Positions 38,766-45,654 of a DNA stretch of 45,654 nucleotides are shown piece by piece (position 1 is the stretch's first letter; the number at the start of each line of letters is the position of its first letter). Below the pieces are notes generated by a model. That model made no database searches and was not told where the DNA came from. It saw nothing but the letters and a program-made list of their open reading frames with translations. Location: NCBI GenBank assembly GCA_947367115.1, contig CANBCW010000009.1, forward strand, positions 1 through 45,654, written 5' to 3'. The translations under genes and the position numbers were made by a program. Source of the DNA: an uncultured Clostridia bacterium. Its GTDB lineage: Bacteria > Bacillota > Clostridia > Oscillospirales > Oscillospiraceae.

Positions 38766-41196
38766 CTTCCTGACCTCCTTCCTCCGTGACCTGACCGCCG
38801 GTAGAGACTGACGCATTCAACTGACCGTGGACGACGCCATTGATATCCGCGTCCACGATACCGGAAATATAGCCTCGGATATGACCCTCAACCCGAACCG
38901 TGCCGGTGGCAGACCTCGTCTTAGGCTGAGCTGATTTAAATTTAAAGCTGGTGCGTTCGATGATCGAATCGCCCAAAACTAGAACAGAAGGCAGCACGAA
39001 CAGAACCAGAATAATAGAAATAATGGTTCCCCGGCCAATGCAATTGCCCAGAATGGAAATGACCGGCTGCGCAGACATATTTCCGATCAGAATACCGGCC
39101 GATGCCAGGATCGTTCCGGAGGTAAAGACAGTGGGGAACGAGGCGTTCAGGGCGTGGATGATCGCCTCTTTATGCGGCATATGCGCCTTCAGCTCCTGAT
39201 AATGGCTGGAAATAACAATGGCATAGTCGATATTGGCTCCCATCTGGATGGCCTGCACGATCAAGTAGCCCAGGAAATACAGCGGCGTATCGGTCAATGT
39301 CGGGAACGAGAAATTGATCCAGATGCTGCCCTGGATAACGACGATCAGCAGCATGGGCAGAGCCACAGATTTGAAGGTAAACAGCAGCACCACGATGACG
39401 AAAAACCCGGACAGAATCGAGATCAGCAGGTTATCTTTCACAAAGGAGGACGAAAGATCCCGGGAGCTGGTAGAGTTGCCTACCACATAGTAGTCGCCTT
39501 CATAATAGTTTCCGATCATGGCACGCATTTCATCCAGGAAGGCGAAGGTCTCATCGCTTTCCTCAGACAGATTCAGATAGACCACCAATCGGCTGTACTT
39601 CTCATTCTGAAGCTGAGCCTGAGCCATTTCCAACTGATCAAACAGTTCATTAATGGTCTGCATATCCTCGCCGGAAAAATTGATATTATGGTTCTGGAGC
39701 TGTTCTTTGATGTAAATGAAAATATCGAACAGCGGGATCTGGTATTCATCGATACCGCTCAGAATCTGGCCGTATTGGTCGTATTCCGCCGCATAGGCAG
39801 TATACAGCAATTGGACGACCTCATAATCCATACCAACCAATTCCGAAAGCTCCCTGGGGGTCAGCGCGTCTGTCAGCTTATAGCCATCCATTGCCTCAAT
39901 GCCGGAAAGCCCCATGGTGCTCTTTACCTCGCTGCGCTGGTTCAGTTCGCTCAAAATGGCGGCCTCAGCCTCATAATCGCCGCTGGGCAGCACCACGGCC
40001 ACCATATTATTGGTGTCGAAGGTATCTGTAATCTTGAAATAGGCGGTCTGCTGCTCAGACATTTTGGAGGTCTTCATATTGGTATAGCTGTAAGTAAAGG
40101 GACACTGACTGGAAAGCCAGTAGGCACCCACAAGCAGGATCACGAACAGAACCGGCAGCACACGCCGGGTCTTGACTGCAAATTTACCGGCGAATGTGAT
40201 GTTGGGTAGGAGCTTTTTATGTTTGGTCTTATCGATCAGAGGGCTGAACAGCACAAGAAGACCGGGCATCAGCGTAAAGACGGACAGCAGGCTCAGCAGA
40301 ATGGATTTGATCAGCACGACGGCCATATCCATACCGATGCCGAATTCCATAAAGCCCAGCGCCGCCAGACCGCTGACGGTTGTAAGAGAAGATGCGCTGA
40401 TCTCAGGGATCGACTTGCTAAGCGCGATCACTGCCGCGTCCCGTGCGTTTCTGGTCTCATGCTCGTCGGAGAAGCGGTGGCACAAAATAATGGCGTAATC
40501 AATAGCCAACGCAAGCTGCAGCACCACTGCTACGGAATCAGAAATGAAGCTGATCTTTCCAACCATGAAATTTGTGCCCATATTCAGCAGCGCCGCTGCA
40601 CCGAAGGTGATCAAAAGCACCGGAACCTCGAGATAGGCACGGCTGGTCAAGGTCAGCACAACGATAATGATGATCACCGCTACCACCAGAATGATGGTCA
40701 TCTCCTGCTGTAAGAGTGCATTTTCATCGTATCCTACCATTGAATAGATGGAGGTGTCGTATCCAGACAGCAGTTTCTTGATCTCGTCCATTGCCCGCAG
40801 GCTGCTCTCGTCAAAATTTCCACCATCAAAGCTGATATCATACAAAGCGGAGGCATCCGTATAATGGTCGGATGTCTCGTCAAAGGTAACCATCTCTACC
40901 CCATCGATCTGGGCCAGAGAATTGGACAGCTCCTCGGCGGTGGCATATGTGATATTGGAAACCATGATCTGAGCGGTACCGAAGGTCGTAAAATTCTCAT
41001 TCATGGCAACCAATCCCTGACGGGTCTCCGTATCCTCTGGCAGATAGACTGTCACATCATTTTCGACCTCTACCCAGCTCATTGAGAAAATACAGAAAAT
41101 AAAGGCGAAAATGTAAAGCAGAAAGAACATCGTCCGCTTGTCTACAATAAATTCGGCCATTTTTTCAATAAAACTGCCCTTTTTTGGGCCTACCAT
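38758..41196 (-). CDS. MMPL/RND-family exporter
   Basis: 812 aa from the ATG at 41196 (GGGAGGAG upstream; the longer frame crosses the promoter). Two halves, each with an extracellular domain and about six membrane helices. First half: VYLPEDTETRQGLVAMNE loop, then MTIILVVAVIIIIVVLTLTS; second: SILSGFFVIVVLLFTFKSV, GANIDYAIVISSHYQE. The paired ALAIDYAIILCHRFSDE and GANIDYAIVI motifs hold the Asp-Tyr pairs that carry protons in MMPL pumps. MMPL proteins export lipids or amphiphilic compounds. The C-terminal ~45 residues form short repeats (VRVEGHIRGYISG, VDADINGVVHGQL) like a polymer-forming beta-helix, unusual for the family. Co-operonic with the GLUG protein. Confidence 0.85.
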   Translation of the reverse strand: MVGPKKGSFIEKMAEFIVDKRTMFFLLYIFAFIFCIFSMSWVEVENDVTVYLPEDTETRQGLVAMNENFTTFGTAQIMVSNITYATAEELSNSLAQIDGVEMVTFDETSDHYTDASALYDISFDGGNFDESSLRAMDEIKKLLSGYDTSIYSMVGYDENALLQQEMTIILVVAVIIIIVVLTLTSRAYLEVPVLLITFGAAALLNMGTNFMVGKISFISDSVAVVLQLALAIDYAIILCHRFSDEHETRNARDAAVIALSKSIPEISASSLTTVSGLAALGFMEFGIGMDMAVVLIKSILLSLLSVFTLMPGLLVLFSPLIDKTKHKKLLPNITFAGKFAVKTRRVLPVLFVILLVGAYWLSSQCPFTYSYTNMKTSKMSEQQTAYFKITDTFDTNNMVAVVLPSGDYEAEAAILSELNQRSEVKSTMGLSGIEAMDGYKLTDALTPRELSELVGMDYEVVQLLYTAYAAEYDQYGQILSGIDEYQIPLFDIFIYIKEQLQNHNINFSGEDMQTINELFDQLEMAQAQLQNEKYSRLVVYLNLSEESDETFAFLDEMRAMIGNYYEGDYYVVGNSTSSRDLSSSFVKDNLLISILSGFFVIVVLLFTFKSVALPMLLIVVIQGSIWINFSFPTLTDTPLYFLGYLIVQAIQMGANIDYAIVISSHYQELKAHMPHKEAIIHALNASFPTVFTSGTILASAGILIGNMSAQPVISILGNCIGRGTIISIILVLFVLPSVLVLGDSIIERTSFKFKSAQPKTRSATGTVRVEGHIRGYISGIVDADINGVVHGQLNASVSTGGQVTEEGGQEDA

Positions 41197-41243
41197 AATA
41201 CATCTCCTCCCGGAAAAGATTTCATAAGAAAAACATACAAATA

Positions 41244-41305
41244 TTGATTTTTGTACATATTCCATTATAATAGAATTACAAAGTTCACGCAATGGGCAAA
41301 TTGCG
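41244..41305. promoter_or_regulatory. Divergent promoters and operator of the MMPL/TetR pair
   Basis: Minus strand: TTGCGT (41292-41287), 17 bp, TATAAT (41269-41264) for the MMPL operon. Plus strand: TTGATT (41244-41249), 16 bp, TATAAT (41266-41271) for tetR. The palindrome CGCAAT-GGGCAA-ATTGCG (41288-41305) overlaps the MMPL -35 and is a likely TetR operator. The two -10 boxes share bases, so the promoters exclude each other. Confidence 0.6.
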
Positions 41306-41361
41306 GTCATATATTCATTTTTGAACACGTTGACAAGATATGTCTGATTTTGGAGGTAAAT

Positions 41362-41937
41362 ATGGCAAAAGCAGAATACCGCAGCGCCATCCGTTCACGC
41401 AAGCTGATCAACGCCGCTCTGGCTGATCTGCTTCAGGAAAAACCATTGGACAAGATCACCGTTACGGATGTGGTCAACCGGGCTCAGATCAACCGCGGAA
41501 CCTTTTACGCCCATTATGCTGATATTCCGGATGTGATTAATCATCTGATCCAGAATACATTTTCAAATATTCGGGAGGTTCTGGCCCAGCAGTCCGGCCC
41601 ATTCACAAACATCTCCCGAGCCCTCGTTCAGTGTATCCAGTCCATTTTGGAGGAAGATCTGGATTTTTACAAGAAGATCATGAATTCCAGCGCCGCCGCT
41701 CTGATGCAGGATCAACTCATAAATGTGGTGCTGGACTACTTGATCCAGCACGAAACGGACTACTTCCGGGGTGACCACGAACAATTTATCCTCATCGTCC
41801 GCTTTTGTGCTGGCGGTCTGAGCAGCCTGTACCACGACTGGTTTGCCGGTAAGCTACCCATCACCCTGACCGAGCTGACCAATAAAGCCGAGGCGCTGCT
41901 GGGCTGGATCATATCCGGCGCGGCGGTAGATTTGTAA
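41362..41937 (+). CDS. TetR/AcrR family regulator of the MMPL operon
   Basis: 191 aa from the ATG at 41362 (GGAGGT at 41352-41357). N-terminal helix-turn-helix: RKLINAALADLLQEKPLDKITVTDVVNR, then AQINRGTFYAHYADIPDV; C-terminal TetR_C-like domain. Divergent from the exporter operon with a palindrome over its promoter, so it probably represses that operon and itself. Similar in form to the TetR at 28143, and both contain INxxTFYxHY. Confidence 0.85.
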   Translation: MAKAEYRSAIRSRKLINAALADLLQEKPLDKITVTDVVNRAQINRGTFYAHYADIPDVINHLIQNTFSNIREVLAQQSGPFTNISRALVQCIQSILEEDLDFYKKIMNSSAAALMQDQLINVVLDYLIQHETDYFRGDHEQFILIVRFCAGGLSSLYHDWFAGKLPITLTELTNKAEALLGWIISGAAVDL

Positions 41938-41941
41938 CGTA

Positions 41942-41975
41942 AATGCCGCACCATCCATACGGATGATGCGGCATT
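41942..41975. terminator. Bidirectional terminator of tetR and ftsK
   Basis: Stem AATGCCGCACCATCC/GGATGATGCGGCATT with one mismatch and a 4-nt loop, between convergent genes. Confidence 0.75.
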
Positions 41976-41981
41976 ATCATA

Positions 41982-44651
41982 TCACTCCGATTCTTCGGAC
42001 TCCGTGTCGTTAAAGGGCAGATCGTCGAAATCCATTTGACTTGCCTGACCGCCCTTCATGGCCTCCCATTGTGCTTTGGTGATCAGGATGGAGCGGGGTT
42101 TGCTGCCCTGGAAGGGGCCTACGATCCCCTTTTCCTCCATCTCATCCACAATTCGCGCCGCGCGGGCATATCCCAGCTTCAGACGCCGCTGGAGCATGGA
42201 AACGGATGCCTGACCGGTCTCCAAAATCACATCCACAGCAGCAGGCAGCATCTCATCGCCACTCATTTCATCCGCGTTGGGCTCGGGATCGGATACAGTC
42301 GATTTACCGCTGCCGGTCTGCACCGCTTTACGCTCAATCTCTTCCATAACGGTCTGATCATAGCTGTTTATGTAATGCTGCTTGACGTAGCTTGCAACGG
42401 CTTCCACTTCCGGATCGCTGACGAAACAGCCCTGAACGCGCAAGGGCTTTCCGCTTCCGATCGGTGCGAACAGCATATCACCGCGGCCTACCAATTTCTC
42501 AGCACCCTGCGTATCCAAAATGATCCGGGACTCCATGGCAGATGCCACAGCGAAAGCAATTCTGGAAGGAATATTCGCTTTCATCAGACCGGTGATCACA
42601 TCCGCGGAGGGCCGCTGGGTGGCAATGATCAAGTGGATACCGGCAGCACGACCCATCTGAGCAATTCGGCAGATGGACTCTTCCACTTCCTTGGCAGCAA
42701 CCAGCATCAAATCCGCCAGCTCATCAATGATAACCACCACTTGAGGCAGCTTTGTACCCTCTTCCTCATTCTCAACGATGGAATTATAGGTCTCCAAATC
42801 ACGGACACCGGCATCAGACATCGCCTTATACCGGCGCATCATTTCTGTAACAGCCCACTGCAGGCTGCCTGCGGCCTTTTTCGGATCGGTAACAACAGGA
42901 ATCAGAAGGTGCGGAATACCGTTGTAAATTCCCAGCTCGACCATCTTAGGATCGACCATGATCAGCTTCACATCATCGGGGCTGGCTTTATACAGCAGGC
43001 TGATGATAATCGAGTTCATGCACACCGATTTACCGGAACCAGTCGTACCGGCGATCAGCATATGCGGCAGCTTTGCGATATTGCCAACGATACAGTTGCC
43101 AGCAATATCCTTACCAACCGCAAAGCTGGATTTGGACTTTGCCTTAGCGAAGTCACTGGAATCGATAACCTCACGCAGCGAAACGGTGGTCACCGCACGG
43201 TTTGGAACCTCAATGCCCACCACGCTGATCTTGCCGGGAACAGCCGCGATTCGAACACCGGACGCGCCAAGACTCAGGGCGATATCATCCGCAACGGTGG
43301 TCAGCTTGTTCAGACGGACTCCCTTCTCCAGCTCCACCTCATAACGTGTCACGCTGGGGCCGCGGGTAACATTGATAATATGCGCTTCGATTTTAAAGCT
43401 TGCCAGCGTCTCGTTCAAGCGGCGGGTATTTTCACGCATTTCAGCAGTTCCGTCCATAGAACCGCTTTTGGCGCGGTTCAGCAGATCAATGGGCGGGAAG
43501 CAGTAGATAGGCTTCTCTGCAGCCTCATTCTGCGCGATCTCCGCGGCAACCTGCGCGGCAGATGCGGCAGCTTCCTTAGCCGTAACCTTGGGAGGGGCAG
43601 ACTCCGCAGGAGCCGGAGGCGCATCCTGAAAATCATCCGGATCCAGCATAGGCATACCGGAGTTCTTATCCACAGTCTCCTCAGGGATCGTTTTTGTGGG
43701 TGCGGGCGGCACTGAGAAGATCGTGGATGCAGGCAGCGTTTCAGGTTCACCGGGAACCGGTGTTTCCGCCGCGGCTACCGGTGTCTCGATATCATCGATC
43801 TGCCGGAGCATATCCTTTGCTTTGGGGCTGAGCACAGTCTTGTGTTTGCGCTTCGGCTCACCATCCAGAGGGATATCGATATTTTTACTCTTTTCTTCTT
43901 TTTTTCGGCGGTGATTCTCCACATATTCAATTCGCTTGGAAGCCAAATGATTGACAACAATGGCGGCAGGCTCCAGCTGCGCTTCCTTTGCCTCGTCACT
44001 TTCCCAGTCGGCTCTGGGGCGGTTTTCAACAGCACGTACAAGACTGGGAATCGTAATCTGCATGGAGCCAAGAAGTGTAAACACAGCGGCAACAAACAAG
44101 ATAATGTAGGAAATGACCTCACCGCACAGCCAGCGAAGCAGTATGGCCACGATGCCGCAGATCAGGCCACCGGTTTTTCCGGTAACACCGCCGGAATACA
44201 ACGCAGCCAAAAATTGAAAGCCCTTGCCGAGATCTCCGGTGTGCAGACCCAGATGGTAGATGCATCCACAGATCAGAACAAAGCTGATCAGGCACACACT
44301 GCGCATGAGAATGGGCCGTTTTGCACTGAATGCATGGATAATGAATAAGTACAGCAGTGCAGGGATCGCAATATAGAAGCTGGCTCGTCCGATCAATCCC
44401 AGCACGAACCCATAAAACAGTTTCACCAATGCACCATCGGGATTAAATAGCATCACCAAAAACAGGACAAAAAGCGCAATGCAAACAGCAGAGGTGATCA
44501 ACCGAAACGGAACCTGAATGCTATCAGCCGCTTTCTTCTCACTTGCCTTAGGTGCGGATTTCCTGGTGCTGGACTTATTGGCCGAAGAAGACTTACGCTT
44601 TGCTTCCGCGGCGGCCTTTTCAGCCTGAGAGGGGCGATTTGTCTGTGCCAT
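41982..44651 (-). CDS. ftsK: DNA translocase FtsK/SpoIIIE
   Basis: 889 aa. A Lys/Ala/Ser-rich N-terminal tail (~1-45) precedes four or five membrane helices (~50-205), then a variable linker (~205-380) rich in Pro/Ala. The motor (~390-800) has Walker A GTTGSGKSVCMN, VIIDELADLMLVA (Walker B) and HLIIATQRPSADVITG. A C-terminal gamma winged-helix domain follows (AVDVILETGQASVSMLQRRLKLGYARAARIVDEM). It pumps chromosomal DNA through the division or sporulation septum; in this organism it may serve as SpoIIIE. Nine bp separate it from the UppP-like gene upstream. Confidence 0.95.
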   Translation of the reverse strand: MAQTNRPSQAEKAAAEAKRKSSSANKSSTRKSAPKASEKKAADSIQVPFRLITSAVCIALFVLFLVMLFNPDGALVKLFYGFVLGLIGRASFYIAIPALLYLFIIHAFSAKRPILMRSVCLISFVLICGCIYHLGLHTGDLGKGFQFLAALYSGGVTGKTGGLICGIVAILLRWLCGEVISYIILFVAAVFTLLGSMQITIPSLVRAVENRPRADWESDEAKEAQLEPAAIVVNHLASKRIEYVENHRRKKEEKSKNIDIPLDGEPKRKHKTVLSPKAKDMLRQIDDIETPVAAAETPVPGEPETLPASTIFSVPPAPTKTIPEETVDKNSGMPMLDPDDFQDAPPAPAESAPPKVTAKEAAASAAQVAAEIAQNEAAEKPIYCFPPIDLLNRAKSGSMDGTAEMRENTRRLNETLASFKIEAHIINVTRGPSVTRYEVELEKGVRLNKLTTVADDIALSLGASGVRIAAVPGKISVVGIEVPNRAVTTVSLREVIDSSDFAKAKSKSSFAVGKDIAGNCIVGNIAKLPHMLIAGTTGSGKSVCMNSIIISLLYKASPDDVKLIMVDPKMVELGIYNGIPHLLIPVVTDPKKAAGSLQWAVTEMMRRYKAMSDAGVRDLETYNSIVENEEEGTKLPQVVVIIDELADLMLVAAKEVEESICRIAQMGRAAGIHLIIATQRPSADVITGLMKANIPSRIAFAVASAMESRIILDTQGAEKLVGRGDMLFAPIGSGKPLRVQGCFVSDPEVEAVASYVKQHYINSYDQTVMEEIERKAVQTGSGKSTVSDPEPNADEMSGDEMLPAAVDVILETGQASVSMLQRRLKLGYARAARIVDEMEEKGIVGPFQGSKPRSILITKAQWEAMKGGQASQMDFDDLPFNDTESEESE

Positions 44652-44660
44652 AAGGTCCTC

Positions 44661-45494
44661 CTATATCATCAGGTAAAGAATAAATGAAAACAACGCCAGA
44701 CCCCAGCTATAATAGCTGAAACCGGTGAAGCCAGCCTTTACGGACAGATAACGCATCAGCATAATCCCCAGCCAGGCACCGCCAAAACTGACAGCAGCCA
44801 GCAGCAGATAAATCAGGAGCGCCACAAAACCAAGGGTCAGCTTCGCTGTAAACACGCCGTAAATATCGAGTATCAGTAACCCCAGCAGCGTCGGAATAGA
44901 CAGAATCAGCGCCGTGTCCAGCGCATAATTCCGATCGAAGCCTCGCGTAGTTCCGGCGCTGATCATCCCACCAGTGCGTGAAAAACCGGGCACGGCGGCC
45001 AATGCACCGCTGAGTCCCATCAGGACACCGTCCAGACGGCTGACAGAACGGCCATCTTTATTCCCCTGACTCATGAGCCGGGGGATAAACAAAAGCACAC
45101 CGTTCAGCACCAGCGTCAGGGAAAGCGGCAAAACACCATTGATCCACTCCCCTGCCCGCTTATAAAACAGCACACTAATCAACAGAGGGATCGTAACCGT
45201 TTTTAAAAGCCGTATATCCAGCAACGCCGCTGGATCCGGCTGCCGATTACGCCGCCGGCGTGACAGTCCGGCAAGGCGCTGCTCATGCATCAGACGCTTG
45301 ATACGCGCTCGGCAGCTCAAGAATACCGCCGTCAGAGCGCCAACACGAATGGACAGCGTCAGCATGACATCTGTCTGCTCAAAGCCGGTCATCAGCTCAT
45401 AGACCATCTGGTGCGGAGGGGCTGAGACACCCAGAAACTCCGTAAAACCGGAAATCAGCGCGTATATCAGCTTATGCAGCAGATCATGAGGCAC
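44661..45494 (-). CDS. Divergent UppP/BacA-like membrane protein
   Basis: 277 aa from GTG at 45494, six bases after GGAGGG; a TTG at 45512 lies before the ribosome site. About eight membrane helices. The undecaprenyl-diphosphatase motifs are present but altered: SGFTEFLGVSAPPH in place of (E/Q)GxTEFLPVSSSGH, and PGFSRTGGM in place of PGxSRSGxT. The first acidic residue of the ExxxE motif is Ser and the last Thr is Met. The Arg of the second motif remains. It may be a paralogue with reduced or different phosphatase activity, or a lipid carrier protein. Probably first gene of the ftsK operon. Confidence 0.7.
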   Translation of the reverse strand: MPHDLLHKLIYALISGFTEFLGVSAPPHQMVYELMTGFEQTDVMLTLSIRVGALTAVFLSCRARIKRLMHEQRLAGLSRRRRNRQPDPAALLDIRLLKTVTIPLLISVLFYKRAGEWINGVLPLSLTLVLNGVLLFIPRLMSQGNKDGRSVSRLDGVLMGLSGALAAVPGFSRTGGMISAGTTRGFDRNYALDTALILSIPTLLGLLILDIYGVFTAKLTLGFVALLIYLLLAAVSFGGAWLGIMLMRYLSVKAGFTGFSYYSWGLALFSFILYLMI

Positions 45495-45654
45495 GGTGTC
45501 CCCTCCCTTCAAAACTATTTCAATTAATCATACCACATTCCGATGAAAATTTCCACCCCGGATTAAAAAATTATTACGGCAAATTGCAATAGCAAGTTGC
45601 AATAGTTTTGACAAGTGACGATCCTTGCAGGGGCGGTTTGTTCTTTCGGAGGGA
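45495..45654. other. Right edge: intergenic with tandem TTGCAATAG repeats
   Basis: No gene. TTGCAATAG occurs at 45584-45592 and 45597-45605, a 13-bp tandem spacing. TTGACA follows at 45608-45613 without a clear -10. CGGAGGGA at the very end looks like a ribosome site for a plus-strand gene beyond the window. GTATGAT on the minus strand near 45525-45531 may be the -10 of the UppP-ftsK promoter. Confidence 0.35.

Noticed and set aside
39154..40209. 351-codon plus-strand frame opposite the MMPL gene
   Set aside because: Antisense shadow; membrane-protein codons give such open frames on the reverse strand.
42036..43715. 559-codon plus-strand frame opposite ftsK
   Set aside because: His/Gln/Arg-rich antisense shadow of the FtsK motor; no ribosome site.
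1..45654. CRISPR arrays, rRNA or tRNA genes
   Set aside because: No regularly spaced repeats, cas genes, rRNA segments or tRNA-like cloverleaf regions were noticed by reading; a covariance scan was not possible here.

Overview
The window reads as a chromosomal segment of an endospore-forming, Gram-positive anaerobe of the Clostridia, most likely an Oscillospiraceae-type gut bacterium. The evidence is the complete spoIIIAA-AH operon, a cotJ coat locus, cwlD, radA, an xseA-xseB-ispA-nusB-asp23 block, coaBC/coaX with an ECF pantothenate-type transporter, SpoIIIE/FtsK, and sigma-A promoters and AGGAGG ribosome sites throughout. Base composition is mid-GC except for the first ~1.8 kb, which is distinctly GC-rich.

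Layout. (1) 1-1.8 kb: right part of a small rolling-circle-type element, with a candidate nick origin, an HUH replication initiator, a stand-alone Spo0A C-terminal DNA-binding domain and a minimal tyrosine recombinase. A strong outward promoter and a structured intergenic stretch follow. (2) 2.0-7.0 kb: chromosomal Xer-like recombinase, radA, a sortase-type surface protein and cwlD. (3) 7.1-17.65 kb: the cotJ locus. cotJA and cotJB are fused in one ORF, and cotJC is split by a 9,464-bp intervening element. The element has a large serine recombinase at its right end, a 50-aa ORF coupled to the recombinase start, and cargo: two MATE exporters with a MarR regulator, a cytidylate-kinase-like protein, an EamA transporter, an alkyl-DNA methyltransferase, an aldo/keto reductase and a DUF1893 protein. 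Both ends share TTGCAGCAGA, and joining them restores a 198-codon cotJC in frame. The reciprocal junction makes a 50-bp imperfect palindrome like a serine-integrase attP. This has the layout of the sigK skin element, in a different gene. (4) 17.7-22.4 kb: asnA and a YdjG-YdjH-YdjI-like membrane-stress cluster. (5) 22.4-28.0 kb: leftward operon asp23-nusB-tsaD paralogue-xseA-xseB-ispA-purine permease. (6) 28.1-33.2 kb: a TetR regulator and the leftward spoIIIA operon. (7) 33.3-36.1 kb: coenzyme A genes (coaX, an ECF S component, divergent coaBC). (8) 36.1-41.9 kb: GLUG-repeat surface protein, MMPL exporter and divergent TetR. (9) 42-45.5 kb: ftsK/spoIIIE and a divergent UppP-like protein.

How the genes work together. 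Much of the window serves sporulation: the forespore channel (spoIIIA), the DNA translocase, the cortex amidase and the coat catalase. The central idea is that cotJC may be repaired by programmed excision in the mother cell, while the unexcised element and its resistance-type cargo stay in the forespore chromosome. The sequence shows the split gene, the in-frame junction and the att palindrome. Timing of excision, the role of the small ORF and the sigma-E control are inferences.
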